Part shown: positions 44,177-58,056 of the stretch, piece after piece
Layout of the letters: the number at the start of each line of letters is the position of its first letter
Numbering within the stretch: position 1 is the first letter of the stretch
Source: Trematomus loennbergii
Taxonomy: Eukaryota > Chordata > Actinopteri > Perciformes > Nototheniidae
NCBI GenBank assembly: GCA_012861695.1
Contig: JAAOOA010000143.1
Span: forward strand, 124,501 to 188,500
Direction: 5' to 3'
Length of the DNA stretch: 64,000 nt
Notes under the pieces: generated by a model
What the model was told of the DNA's origin: nothing
Database searches by the model: none
What the model saw: the letters and a program-made list of their open reading frames with translations, nothing else
Program-made: the position numbers and the translations under genes

Positions 44177-44359
44177 TGAGGAGCTCCAGAGCAGTACATA
44201 TTGTAGAAATTAATTCAAAATGCCACCTTGACCCTGTAAGCGACACTTAAGAGTATTTAGGTGGTTTTAATTGAGTTAAATATCTTCCTCCACATTGACC
44301 AAGATGCAGTGTCACTACAAAAGTAAACCATGAATGGAGTAATGCTGCTTCACTATAAT

Positions 44360-44835
44360 CGCTTTCTGTCTCCACAACTTCAAAAACCTACTGCTCACTT
44401 ACAAAGCCCTACATAACCTGGCCCCCCCCTATCTGGCTGACCTTCTTCAGGAGTACACCCCGTCTCGCTCCCTCCGCTCCTCCTCTGCTGGTCTGCTAAC
44501 CGTCCCCACCCCACGCCTCGTCACCATGGGTGCTCGGGCTTTTAGCTGCACTGCTCCCAGACTCTGGAACTCCCTCCCCCGCACATCCGACAGTCAGACA
44601 CAATCACCATATTCAAATCCCAATTAAAAACCCACCTGTTCAGATCTGCCTACTCACTGTAGTCCTCCCTATTATATGTTTCATTTGTGTCCACTTGACT
44701 GTCTCCTCCATGATTTCCTGTTTGTGTTTTTATCATGTTTTGTTGCCTATTAGCGTTTTATTTATTTATTTTTTAACAAATTGTACGGTGTCCTTGGGTG
44801 TCATGAAAGGCGCCTAAAAATAAAATGTATTATTA
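44360..44835 (+). mobile_element. L2-group LINE C-terminal end
   Basis: Translation in shifting frames gives LADLLQEYTPSRSLRSSSAG, LLTVPTPRLVTMGARAF and APRLWNSLP, then FKSQLKTHLF, the conserved C-terminus of a second fish L2-type family. The 3' end GGTGTCATGAAAGGCGCCTA with AATAAAATGTATTATT follows. 5'-truncated. Confidence 0.75.
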
Positions 44836-45004
44836 TTATAATAAAGCACACAGCAGTCGGTTAACGAAGAGCAGTCAGAAAGCTTGATTGGATCATTAAG
44901 CTTTAAAATAACTCAATGTTTTACACACTCTGCAAAGCCATCAGTTCTTCAGATGAATGCACAAATAATACACAGAATCTATAAAAGCATGGACACAGAA
45001 ACAC

Positions 45005-45042
<38 letters not shown>

Positions 45043-46205
45043 AGGGCTGCACGATTTGCGGAAATAATGTAATTGCTATTTTTCTGACAGATATTGCGAT
45101 TGTGATTCAATTTGTGATATATTCATATATATATATATATATATATAATCTAAAATGACATGAGAGTGTTTCCATAGATACAATACACACACACACACAT
45201 ACACAGAGACAGACACACACTCAGACACACTTCATTTTGTATACAATATCATTTATTTATTGAATCAAACATGTTTCCCACATATCCTTGAAGTCCTTGG
45301 AAGTTTGTGATTAAGGGGTTTGAACTCGTTTATTTTGGGCGAGAATTTCTCTTTTTTATACTCTATTTATTTAAATCCTACTAATTCATACAATAGCCTT
45401 CCTCAGTGTTGTAACACCTTGAACTCGAGGGAATGAAGCCTGGAAAGAAGTGACAGTGAGCTGTTCTGCACTAAAAGCACATTTCATTTGAACAGCCTGA
45501 GTCCTGTGAGGGGATTAAGGATTCACTTCTCAACAGGTGGGGAATCCATTTATTCTGCAGCACACTCATGACATTTGTTTTTATTTAACTCATTTAAAAG
45601 CACATTAATCATCAATAAATGAACCTCTTCTCATTTGAATCATCAGCACATGGAGAGGCGTTATTTTAGAGATGTCTTAATCACAGGTTAGACTCAGTTT
45701 TGTGAGATGAGGACAGGTAAATGTTGACATATAGTGCCATCTGGTGGAGTGTGGTGGTACTGCATGCTCCAGATATTATATTGTAATGTGTGTTTGCTGC
45801 CGGCAGGGGGCGCTACACTTCCAGATGTCATTGTGCATCCTCTGCTGGAGGCCTTCATGCAGATGTAACACACATTAACACAACTTCTGTCTTTATTGAA
45901 CTGTGATGCTGTGATGAAGGGTTACAGTCTAGATTTGACAATAAAGTTTAATCGTATGGTATAAAATGGAGGAAATGCAGCAAACTCACTTTATGGAAGT
46001 AAGGGAGATCACATTTTAAGAAATATATAAATTCTAGTCCATATTACATATCCTATAACATAACCATATTAACATTTTAGATGTATATGTTCATATTAAG
46101 CCTTTCAAATCCCTCATTTAACACAGAGACATTTTCTCATATTCAACGATTTTCCATCAAAATCAATCATTGATAATGAGGCAGTAGTGCAAGTTTGGAA
46201 ATAAG

Positions 46206-46245
<40 letters not shown>

Positions 46246-46443
46246 TAAACTACACTAAGAAAGAAAGAATTAAACATATTTATTTTGTATTTTACCATGA
46301 CCATATCGTGCGTTGTGATGTGCTTCTGTGTAAAAAAGTGATCCATTTGTAAAATAAAATAAATAACTCTTTTGACGATGCAGTCTTTGTTTTCTGGATC
46401 CTAGGAGGCCATCAACTGATCCTGCAAATCCAACAGATCTTAA
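44836..46443. other. Intergenic sequence with microsatellites
   Basis: Contains (GT)n at 45007-45038, (AT)n at 45124-45147, a CA run near 45186-45200 and (AT)n at 46207-46244. The remainder (including a possible AATAAA at 45941) has no recognised gene. Confidence 0.55.
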
Positions 46444-47012
46444 CGGGCCGTCTCCACGGCAGCGTTAAAAAATCTTGAAACGCTTCTGCCCATTCACTTT
46501 GAATGGGGTGACGTCACTTTTTTTCGCTTTCGCCAAAATGCATTGTGGGCAGGCGAGCGGAGATTCTCAGGATTTTCAAGATCCAAAGTTGAACAATGTT
46601 CAACTTTTGAAGCTGAGGAGGAAGCGTCAGCCAATCAAATCCCGTGTACGCAAATCTGACAGTTCAAGCTCTAGCCAATCAAACGGCGTGTATGCTGGAA
46701 GAGAAATACCGCAGGTCATTTCCTCATATTCCAAAACATGGAGGAGAAATTAGCGGTAGCGAATCAATCACCCGGTGCTTTATGACCAGACCTACCGGGA
46801 TATAAACCGGAGGAGCCAGGCATGGAGGGAGGTGGCAGAGACAGTGGTAGGTTTTCGCCTGTTTTGGGGAGTTTATATCCAGTTTACTTCGGGCTTTTTT
46901 GCTTCGTATGTCGCGGGCGGGAGATTCATGTGATTGGTTGCTCGCAAAAATCCTCAAGCTTCAGATACGCCCACCTCCAAGATTTTTTTAACGCTGCCGT
47001 GGAGACGGCCCG
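46444..47012. mobile_element. PIF/Harbinger-type MITE
   Basis: The left end CGGGCCGTCTCCACGGCAGC is repeated exactly inverted at the right, and the identity extends over about 30 bp to AAAAAATCTT. TAA flanks both sides (46441-46443, 47013-47015), a TWA target duplication. 569 bp, no transposase. Confidence 0.9.
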
Positions 47013-47178
47013 TAAGTCTCACACTGAATGTATTTCCTGACTAAGTGTTAGTGGATCTGATCCCAGTTTTACACCCAATCTGCACCCAGTCTGAAGAGAT
47101 TAGTGGTGAACCAGATTCTTTAGGGTTTTATATCAGCCGTTCCACAGCAGGTACATTTCAGAATCCAGATTGTATTCT

Positions 47179-47218
47179 ATGGCGGCGGAGTGTGCAGGCT
47201 TGCCGCTCCCCCCACCGC
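47179..47218 (+). CDS. Start of a split open frame (part 1)
   Basis: ATG at 47179 opens MAAECAGLPLPPP and runs into CACCGC (47213-47218), the target copy of the 8.8-kb insertion. If that insertion and one target copy are removed, the frame continues without a break into 55991. Unrecognised protein. It may be a former 5' coding exon of a host gene or part of an older repeat. Confidence 0.35.
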
Positions 47219-50200
47219 TATGAGGTGTGATTTGTGCCAAAGAGCAGATAACTAAGCTCACTGAGCGGATAACTAACGTGTCAACGTGCGCCAACGCCTC
47301 CATCAATTTTGAATGGGTTGACGTACGATACAGGCGACGTCACGACGTTGTCAGACGTCAGACGTCACGGCGACGTATCATAGGTGCGCTCAAACAAAGT
47401 ACGCGCTCACGTGGCGGCGGCGTAGCTTTGAAAGTGCTATCTTAGATACGCGTGTTGATAACGTACGTGTACATAAGCGTGTACATAAGCGTGTGAATGA
47501 CGTGCGTGTGTATAAGCGCGTGAATAACGTACGTCTCGCCTCCGTTAGCATTGTATAGCATTATCCTATATTATATTTTTCGAATGATTCCGCTCCTACA
47601 GTAGTTTGGAGAGTGTTACAGGTACACTTTCTCATCGGCACAGTATTGGTATCAGAAGAGAGGGGAATAATAATTAATAATCATTAGTATGAGAATATTT
47701 GCTGGTGTTGTACTCGAGACCGGTCTCCAGACCACTTTTTAACGGTATTGGTCTCGGAATCGACTGCATTTGGTTTCGTATTGTCTCTGTATCGGACCTA
47801 TAGGACTCGAGATTTTATGTCAAGACGGTTAAGACCAAGGCTGTGGCTGGGGATGTGATGAGGATCGGGAACCGAAATCCGGTTCCGATTTGGAACAAAT
47901 AACAATTGTCCGGTACGGGGATTAATAAGAGTTGTGTCTAGCAGCTGTCTCTCTCTCTCTCTCTCTGCTCGGGAACAGCTGATCGCTGCACTGCGATCAC
48001 CTGTCCCTCCCTCCCTCAAGGTGTGTGTGGGTGTGTCTGTGTCTGTGTGTCTCATTCACTATCCCTCAGGTTGTAGCATGTTTCGATTGCCAGTTTGTGG
48101 CTTGTATGTCTTGTGAACGCAACGCTGGCATGATGTGATGTGGCCTGCTGACATGGCCTCTAATAAACACACAGGACTAAAATAATACGTGTTTAATTCA
48201 GCCCAGATGCGGTGACTGCAGGCCAAATCCATTAATGCGGCATATATTGAAGGTGTTCAAAGTTGCACCGGTATGAAGCGCAGTGAGAACCACGCACCTG
48301 TCAGACTAGACCTTTATATATACAGTCTATGTCAGACTGGAATGCACATTTAAATGTCAGGAGAATAATGAAGATGTGATTGGTTGTTCCACTCTCCGTT
48401 TCTCACGAGACCAGCGCGCTGCTGTTTACATTAGTGTGGACTGGACCGACTGAAACTGACGGCAAGGTTAATTATTGTGGAAGGATGGACCCCCATCCTG
48501 CAAAAAAAGGCAGCGAAATGTGCTAAAATCACTGATTTATTCAGAACCCCCCGTATGGTATAGAATGACGAAGCAGAAAGTGAGCGAACATTATGAGCCA
48601 CATTTCTTTCTATATTGTAGCCTGATGTGCACATCGACTGTCAACAAAACTGTTTCTCAGTCCAATGCTAAGTTAGTATAGGCCCTGTGTGACTGGAGAC
48701 TATAAGGCTACACAAAACCCAAACATGTCCTTCATGTTACTCAAGGCAAATATATGTAATATAACCGTTAGACTGCAGCTAACTGGGGGCTACAAACCCC
48801 TCATACTGTGAGGAATAACTTGAGATGGTTATGTTGTCTAAAGGGGAGACAATCATTATGGTATTAGGCCATGCAAATACAGGGTCAACTAAGATAAAAT
48901 AAGTGTTGCATAATATATGTTCTTGAATAATGTTATTTCATAAATAGTTGTTAATGTAATGATTACATATTCTCCTTATTCAGTTCCACTATCAGATGAT
49001 GCTGATGGTGATGACCCTGAGGGAGAGATGCAGAGCTCAGTGGACAGAACTGGCAGGAACAGAGGAAACTGTTTCAATAGGCTATGTCTATGAAAACACT
49101 GAACAAAACAAAGGAAATGTAATGACAACAGTATAAGCAAGCTATGTTCATGTTCTCTCAATAAGTTACTATAGTTATTGATCAGAGTTTAATCCATTTG
49201 AGGTCCACCCCCAAATAAAACATGTTCACATGGAAAGGTTCCCAAATACATATGCACACCTTTTTTTTAACAATATCCTATGTCCATATGTTTCTATTTA
49301 AGTAGTAGATTCAAACTGTAGGGCTATCACTACGGGCAGCAACGTTGTAAATATTGACGATACATCCAGCAAAACGCCCCCAAACAAAACTGGTAGTGGC
49401 CTGGCTGGGTGTATAATTCCCGGCCTGACCTATGGTCCCAGTCCGGCCCTGCTGACACATCACACACCCGTACACTACAGACATCACTGATTAACTGATA
49501 TCACAATTGAGTTACTCTCTTTAAATAAATATACTGTAATTGGAAAATAATCATGTGTGGTGTCCTTGTTTTGTCCGTCCTTGAGCCAGGGCTCCCTATT
49601 GTTGTATAGGTTAATGGTGTGTGTAACACAAACATAATAAATCATTGGATAGTGTTATATAATAGAAATAAAGTAATGTATTAAGACTCAGTGCGAGTAT
49701 TACTTTCTTCCTTTACTTGGCATTCTTAAAAAATATACAGACATTGCAGCACATCGTTTCACGTCTTTGTACAGCCTTTCTCAGCAGTAGAGTGCAATGT
49801 GTTGGCGAACCTTTGTTTCCTCCTGACAGCTCACTTAAAGGTATATTCAATTCAATTCAATAGCTTTATTAGCATGACCTCAGTTACATATAGTATTGCC
49901 AAAGCTCTGTATAGTTGCAACATCTATACAAATATATATATATTACAAAATATATATACTCCCCTTGTGGCCAAAGGGGGACACAACTCTTGTCGTCAGA
50001 AGTATGCTTGAGTGCAGCAAAATGTAGCACAGTGACTATTTTGTCAACTCAACATCATAAAACAATACATATTTTAGTAAACGGGACATTATAATCTCCA
50101 CACATTAACTCTATATTTGCCTCTGCCATGGTGCTGAAATGAAATAAAATAAACAATATATAGGGTTGCCTCTTCTCTGAACTTCTCATTCCAGAATTGG

Positions 50201-51596
50201 AGGACATTTCATGTCCCCCATATAAAAAATCTAATAATCCATGCCCAAAAAGCTAAGACATGCACTTGTTGTGTTAAATATACTTGTATTGAGACAAGAT
50301 GCATATAAAGTTGTAGAAAAAGTGGTTTCAAAATATTATTTAAAATATCAAATAGCTCTCGAACACCCCCTAAAATTGCCCTTTTCTCTTGTCCCAGCTT
50401 CTTGGTGACCAACTTGCATGTCAACTATAACATTTAAAATAGGGTTTTTATTTACTTTTTTGGTATTATTCTATTGATATATGTGTCTTGTAATGGTAAA
50501 ATCTATTTGTTAAATCATAAACACATCTTAAATAACAGTAATTTTGCACAGAAGGTGTGTCCCTCAACATGCGCGCAACCCTGTTACCGAAACCTTTTTA
50601 GCTTGGCAGAGGAAGTGAAAAAACTGTTTGTCGCATGACACAGTGGAAAGGACATGTGCTACTACCATGGGTAGACCAAAACTAAGTCCTCTCTTTTATT
50701 TGTAATATATTTCCAATCTTGTCACTCTTGAAGGAGTGTGGCACTCATACAAACGCAACCCTGTTACTCAAATTATGAGACTAAAACAAATTAATTTCAA
50801 ATGTATCTTTCTTTAGTTAAATATCTAAGTGTGTCCATTCCTTGACAATAGCATTACATTGTGCAGCTAGCATTAATTCCTGAGGTAAAAGCTAAAATTA
50901 GCATTGATTTTCAACCCTGTTACTATAATTAGAGTAACAGGGTTAATTCTTCATTGGAAAATATACATTTGATGCCTTAGCTGGGCAAATCACTTTTTTT
51001 GATGGTTTATTATCTGTTTTTCCTAAATACATAACAAAAAATAATAAAATGAAAGGTTCATTTTTCAAAAATGTTGGTGTCTAAATTGTCCTCCAATTCT
51101 GGAATGACCCGTATACTGCATCCCTCCAAATCAAATAAACCATAAACAAATACATAAAGTCGTGTTCACTGCAGCGATCTATTTCACACACAAAACTATA
51201 TGAAAACTTGGTGATATACAGTTTTCTCCTGGAGACCAAGGGAAGACAGGCTTCTCCTGTTTTTTCAGCCTTTGTTATCATTTTGATAATTAAAAATATA
51301 TATTCTTGTCTGTGGTTGTTTTTTGCATTCAGGGCATACAAGTGGTGTAACATTATTTTAATACCAAAACTATATTGAAATAGATTCTAGCTTGAACAGC
51401 AACGTAGCTGTAACATTACTGGGTTATTTGGTGATAACTAAGTAAAGTAACTTCAGACGCAGAAGTCACGTAGCTTCTCAGACGAGAGGGGTGGCGACGA
51501 GAGTGTCACGTTACTTCTCTCACGGCATAGTTCACGGCATGGTAGGCGACGACCGACACGATTGGCTGCTCAGTGAGTTCGCTCTTTGGCACAAAC
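47219..51596 (+). mobile_element. 4.4-kb TIR element, first copy of a tandem dimer
   Basis: Begins TATGAGGTGTGATTTGTGCC. Its right end stops at GCTCTTTGGCACAAAC, lacking the last dozen bases, where the second copy starts. Interior: GACGT-rich subterminal region, a (CT)n/(GT)n patch near 47950-48045, and a possible relic exon at 48985-49050 (VPLSDDADGDDPEGEMQSS) after a TTATTCAG acceptor. No intact transposase. TA(T) termini with a 6-bp target duplication would fit the IS3EU superfamily as I remember it. Confidence 0.75.
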
Positions 51597-54500
51597 TATG
51601 AGGTGTGATTTGTGCCAAAGAGCAGATAACTAAGCTCACTGAGCGGAGAACTGACGTGTCAACGTGCGCCAACGCCTCCATCAATTTTGAATGGGTTGAC
51701 GTACGATACAGGCGACGTCACGACGTTGTCAGACGTCAGACGTCACGGCGACGTATCATAGGTGCGCTCAAAGTACGCGCTCACGTGGCGGCGGCGTAGC
51801 TTTGAAAGTGCTATCTAAGATACGCGTGTTGATAACGTACGTGTACATAAGCGTGTACATAAGCGTGTGGATAAGCGCGTGAATAACGTACGTCTCGCCT
51901 CCGTTAGCATTGTATAGCATTATCCTATATTATATTTTTCGAATGATTCCGCTCCTACAGTAGTTTGGAGAGTGTTACAGGTACACTTTCTCATCGGCAC
52001 AGTGTTGGTATCAGAAGAGAGGGGAATAATAATTAATAATCATTAGTATGAGAATATTTGCTGGTGTTGTACTCGAGACCGGTCTCCAGACCACTTTTTA
52101 ACGGTATTGGTCTCGGAATCTACTGCATTTGGTTTCGTATTGTCTCTGTATCGGACCTATAGGACTCGAGATTTTATGTCAAGAGCGGTTAAGACCACGG
52201 CTGTGGCTGGGATGTGATGAGGATCGGGAACCGAAATCCGGTTCCGATTTGGAACAAATAACAATTGTCCGGTACGGGGATTAATAAGAGTTGTGTCTAG
52301 CAGCTGTCTCTCTCTCTCTCTCTGCTCGGGAACAGCTGATCGCTGCACGGCGATCAGCTGTCCCTCCGTCCCTCAAGGTGTGTGTGTGTGTGGGTGTGTC
52401 TGTGTCTGTGTGTCTCATTCACTGTCCCTCAGGTTGTAGCATGTTTCGATTGCCAGTTTGTGGCTTGTATGTCTTGTGAACGCAGCGCTGGCATGATGTG
52501 ATGTGGCCTGCTGACATGGCCTCTAATAAACACACAGGACTAAAATAATACGTGTTTAATTCAGCCCAGATGCGGTGACTGCAGGCCAAATCCATTAATG
52601 CGGCATATATTGAAGGTGTTCAAAGTTGCACCGGTATGAAGCGCAGTGAGAACCACGCACCTGTCAGACCAGACCTTTATATACAGTCTATGTGTCAGAC
52701 TAGCGAATGGGCACATTTACATTTCAGGAGAATAATGAAGATGTGATTAGTTGTTCCACTCTCCGTTTCTCACGAGACCAGCGCGCTGCTGTTTACATTA
52801 GTGTGGACTGGACCGACTGAAACTGACGGCAAGATTAATTATTGTGGAAGGATGGACCCCCATCCTGCAAAAAAAGGCAGCGAAATGTGCTAAAATCACT
52901 GATGTATTCAGAACCCCCTATGGTATAGAATGACGAAGCAGAAAGTAAGTGAGCGAACATTATGAGCCACATTTCTTTCTATATTGTAGCCTGATGTGCA
53001 CATCGACTGTCAACAAAACAGTTTCTCAGTCCAATGCTAAGTTAGTATAGGCCCTGTGTGACTGGAGACTATAAGGCTACACAAAACCCAAACATGTCCT
53101 TAATGTTACTCAAGGCAAATATATGTATATAACCGTTAGACTGCAGCTAACTGGGGCTACAACCCCTCATACTGTGAACTTGAGATGGTTATGTTGTCTA
53201 AAGGGAGACACTCATTATGGTATTAGGCCATGCAAATACAGGGTCAACTAAGTGATAAAATAAGTGTTGCATAATGTATGTTCTTGAATAATGTTATTTC
53301 ATATATAGTTGTTAATGTAATGATTACATATTCTCCTTATTCAGTTCCACTATCAGATGATGCTGATGGTGATGACCCTGAGGGAGAGATGCAGAGCTCA
53401 GTGGACAGAACTGGCAGGTACAGAGGAAACTGTTTCAATAGGCTATGTCTATGAAAACACTGAACAAAACAAAGGAAATGTAATGACAACAGTATAAGCA
53501 AGCTATGTTCATGTTCTCTCAATAAGTTACTATAGTTATTGATCACAGTTTAATCCATTTGAGGTCCACCCCCAAATAAAACATGTTCACATGGAAAGGT
53601 TCCCAAATACATATGCACACTTTTTTTAACAATATCCTATGTCCATATGTTTCTATTTAAGTAGTAGATTCAAACTGTAGGGCTATCACTACGGGCAGCA
53701 ACGTTGTAAATATTGACGATACATCCAGCAAAACGCCCCCAAACAAAACTGGTAGTGGCCTGGCTGGGTGTGTAATTCCCGGCCTGCTATGGTCCCAGTC
53801 CGGCCCTACTGACACATCACACACCCGTACACTACAGACATCACTGATGAACTGATATCACAATTGAGTTACTCTCTTTAAATAAATATACTGTAATTGG
53901 AAAATAATCATGTGTGGTGTCCTTGTTTTGTCCGTCCTTGAGCCAGGGCTCCCTATTGTTGTATGTAGGTTATTCTTGGTTTTATAATGAATTCAGTAAT
54001 GGTGTGTGTAACACAAACATAATAAATCATTGGATAGTGTTTCTATATAATAGAAATAAAGTAATGTATTAAGACTCAGTGCGAGTTATTACTTTCTTTC
54101 TTTACTTGGCATTCTTCAAAGATACACAGACATTGCAGCACATCGTTTCACGTCTTTGTACTTTCTCAGCATTAAAGTACAATGTGTTGGCGAACCTTTG
54201 TTTCCTCCTTACAGCTCACTTAAAGGTATATTCAATTCATAGCTTTATTAGCATGACTTCAGTTACATATAGTATTGCCAAAGCTCTGTACAGTTGCAAC
54301 ATCTATACAAAATATATATATATATAATATATATATACTCCCCCTTGTGGCCAAAGGGGGAGTATGCTTGAGTGCAGCAAAATGTAGCACAGTGACTATT
54401 TTGTCAACTCAACATCATAAAACAATACATATTTTAGTAAACGGGACATTATAATCTCCACACATTAACTCTATATTTGCCTCTGCCATGGTGCTGAAAT

Positions 54501-55984
54501 GAAATAAAATAAACAATATATAGGGGTTGCCTCTTCTCTGAACTTCTCATTCCAGAATTGGAGGACATTTCATGTCCCCATATAAAAAATCTTATAATCC
54601 ATGCCCAAAAAGCTAAGACATGCACTTGTTGTGTTAAATATACTTGTCTTGAGACAAGATGCATATAAAGTTGTAGAAAAAGTGGTTTCAAAATATTATT
54701 TAAAATATCAAATAGCTCTCGAACACCCCCTAAAATTGCCCTTTTCTCTTGTCCCAGCTTCTTGGTGACCAACTTGCATGTCAAATATAACATTTAAAAT
54801 AGGGTTTTTATTTACTTTTTTGGTATTATTCTATTGATATATGTGTCTTGTAATGGTAAAATCTATTTGTTAAATCATAAACACATTTAAATAACAGTAA
54901 TTTTGCACAGAAGGTGTGTCCCTCAACATGCGCGCAACCCTGTTACCGAAACCTTTTTAGCTTGGCAGAGGAAGTGAAAAAACTGTTTGTCGCATGACAC
55001 AGTGGAAAGACCAAAACTAAGTCCTCTCTTTATTTGTAATATATTTCCAATCTTGTCACTCTTGAAGGAGTGTGGCACTCATACAAACGCAACCCTGTTA
55101 CTCAAATTATGAGACTAAAACAAATTAATTTCAAATGTATCTTTCTTTAGTTAAATATCTAAGTGTGTCCATTCCTTGACAATAGCATTACATTGTGCAG
55201 CTAGCATTAATTCCTGAGGTAAAAGCTAAAATTAGCATTGATTTTCAACCCTGTTACTATAATTAGAGTAACAGGTTAATTCTTCATTGGAAAATATACA
55301 TTTGATGCCTTAGCTGGGCAAATCACTTTTTTTGATGGTTTATTATCTGTTTTTCCTAAATACATAACAAAAAATAATAAAATGAAAGGTTCATTTTTCA
55401 AAAATGTTGGTGTCTAAATTGTCCTCCAATTCTGGAATGACCCGTATACTGCATCCCTCCAAATCAAATAAACCATAAACAAATACATAAAGTCGTGTTC
55501 ACTGCAGCGATCTATTTCACACACAAAACTATATGAAAACTTGGTGATATACAGTTTTCTCCTGGAGACCAAGGGAAGACAGGCTTCTCCTGTTTTTTCA
55601 GCCTTTGTTATCATTTTGATAATTAAAAATATATTCTTGTCTGTGGTTGTTTTTTGCATTCAGGGCATACAAGAGGTGTAACATTATTTTAATACCAAAA
55701 CTATATTGAAATAGATTCTAGCTTGAACAGCAACGTAGCTGTAACATTACTGGGTTATTTGGTGATAACTAAGTAAAGTAACTTCAGACGCAGCGAGACG
55801 TCACGTAGCTTCTCAGACGAGAGGGGTGGCGACGAGAGTGTCACGTTACTTCTCTCACGGCATAGTTCACGGCATGGTAGGCGACGACCGACACGATTGG
55901 CTGCTCAGTGAGTTCGCTCTTTGGCACAAATCACACCTCATACAAATCACACCTCATACTCTTTGGCACAAATCACACCTCATA
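51597..55984 (+). mobile_element. 4.4-kb TIR element, second copy of the dimer
   Basis: Nearly collinear with 47219-51596, differing by scattered substitutions and short indels. The right terminus is complete: CTCTTTGGCACAAATCACAC then CTCATA. This terminal piece is present in three partial tandem copies (55921-55984). CACCGC follows at 55985-55990 and matches 47213-47218. Confidence 0.8.
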
Positions 55985-55990
55985 CACCGC

Positions 55991-56090
55991 TGCCGGTGAG
56001 CCGCCTACGTCAGGGCTTCTACGGCCCGGCCAGTCCGGCGCAGCAGGCCTTCGTTTCAACCCACACTGCCAGACAACTGGTGGTGTGTGG
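55991..56090 (+). CDS. Split open frame (part 2)
   Basis: In the frame set by part 1, this reads LPVSRLRQGFYGPASPAQQA followed by FVSTHTARQLVV. It runs into GTGTGTGG (56083-56090), the target copy of the hAT insertion at 56091-60929. After removing that insertion it meets AGCAGGGTTTCCGC, a dispersed repeat. No donor site was recognised. Protein family unknown. Confidence 0.35.
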
Positions 56091-57677
56091 CAGTGTTAAT
56101 TTCGTCAACGAAAACTATGACGAAAAATGTTCGTCAACGACCTTTTTTACATGACTAAGACGAGACGATAACGAGCTAAAAATAGATTCTTGATAACGAA
56201 AATTTGACGAAATGTATATTTAGTTTTCGTTACGAGACGAGACGGGACTAAGGTGTTAATGGTGGACTAGCGGACATTCAAAATGCAGCATATTTTCCCC
56301 CAATTGCCCGTCTTGTCTGTCAAAATGCATCTTACATTTCTAACTTGCAATATCATTATTTCCGCTCTCTTCACTCCAGAAGAACGATCTCCCTGTGTCT
56401 CTCTGTGTGCGGGGGGCGGGGCCTAACAGACACGCTGCAGCGGCACACAGAGATCTGCCGGGGACGGAGCGTTCAGAAGTATAGAGACACTACAAGGCTC
56501 GATGTGGACAAAGCTCGTTTGCCATGTTTTCGCGTTAGCGCGTTGACACGAGTAGAGTAGTCTGTCCAAACAGCCGGCCAAAAGGCGTCATATTCAGTCG
56601 GAGAAATGCACAATTTTCGACTTCCTTAACTCGTAGCTCTGTTGCCCCAATTACGACATCAGGTGTGCAGAGGTGGGAGAAGTACTCAGATCTTGTCGCT
56701 AAGTAAAAAAATACCATAGTGTAGGAAGAGTTCCTCAAGTCAAAGTATGATCATCAAAATATAGTTAAAGTAGCGACAGTACAAGTAGTGATTGTGCAGA
56801 TTGTTCCATTTCAGAATAATATATATGATATGTTTTATAATGATTGATCATTAAAGTGTTCTCAAAGCTGGTAAAGGTGCAGCTAGTTTGAATGATATAT
56901 TATATATCTGTATACTGCAGGGTAGCTTGTGAATTTACTAAAGTCTGAGTTAACACTTGATTATATTTCACATCATTCATCCACATCTGTAAAGTAACTA
57001 AAGGTATTAAATACATGTAGTGGAGTAGAAGTACACCATTTAACTATGAACTGTAGTGGAGTAGAAGTACACAGTAGCAAAACATTTAAATACTCCAGTA
57101 AAGTACAAGTACCTCAACATTTTACTCAAGTACAGTACAATATTTTAACATAATTATATATATTTAATTTATTTCACATTTTAAATAAAGCAATTAATTC
57201 GGTTAACAATTTGTTAGTTTTTTCCTTTAAAAAATAACAAAAAGTAAATACAAGAATACCGTTAAAGTACCGGATCGATAAGCAGTATTGATAAGACTAG
57301 CAGTACCGTAGAAAACCTTAATGATACCCATCCCTAGATATTACACAAGTAAAGTGTTAAGAGAGTGAAATGTTGCTTTACGAATTTCAACACTTGATGC
57401 TGTCACCTTGATTACAATTTCAGATACCTGTATTTGCCTAACTGAATTGGTTTAAAGAGAGAAAACATTTTGACTAAAAGTTGACTAAAATGTAATTTTT
57501 CATCGACTAAAAGTAGACTGAAACGTTTTGAGTTTTCGTCGACTAAAACTAGACTAACACGTTTTGAGTTTTCGTCGACTAAAACTAGACTAAAACTATG
57601 AAGGATAGAAATGACTAAAATGTGACTAAAACTAATTACCATTTTCGTCTAAAGACTAACCCCTAGATTCCACCGGG

Positions 57678-57902
57678 TCCGTCTGCGCCGCGTTACGGCT
57701 GCGCCGCGGTTTTGGTCCGGCCTCCTCCGGCGTCATACCCTACCAGGCGCGTTTCAGAAGCATTTCAGAAGCGGAGAGTCTTGCCTGCCGGCCAGTGTTA
57801 ATTTTGGCAGCTGTTTTTGATTTAGTCTTAGTCTTAGTCTTTAGACGAAAATGGTAATTAGTTTTAGTCACATTTTAGTCATTTCTATCCTTCATAGTTT
57901 CA
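57678..57902 (+). repeat. Direct duplicate of 58632-58855
   Basis: From GGTCCGTCTGCGCCGCGTT through CTCCGGCGTCATACCCTACC and the start of the hAT (CAGTGTTAATTTTGGCAGC at 57793) to TCCTTCATAGTTT, the sequence repeats at 58632-58855 except for a 12-base extra piece. The hAT fragment is truncated here. Confidence 0.85.
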
Positions 57903-57989
57903 CAATTTACACATCAATCGTTATGTACTTTTATATTACGCTGTAACAGGATCTAGTGATATCCAAGCAACAGAGCTTAATTTAGCATG

Positions 57990-58005
57990 AAAGAATTATT
58001 GCACT

Positions 58006-58048
<43 letters not shown>

Positions 58049-58056
58049 CAGTGCAA
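57990..58056. repeat. Hairpin-forming (AT)n repeat
   Basis: ATTGCACTGTATATAT... and ...ATATATACAGTGCAAT form an inverted repeat around an (AT)n/(TA)n core. Confidence 0.85.
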
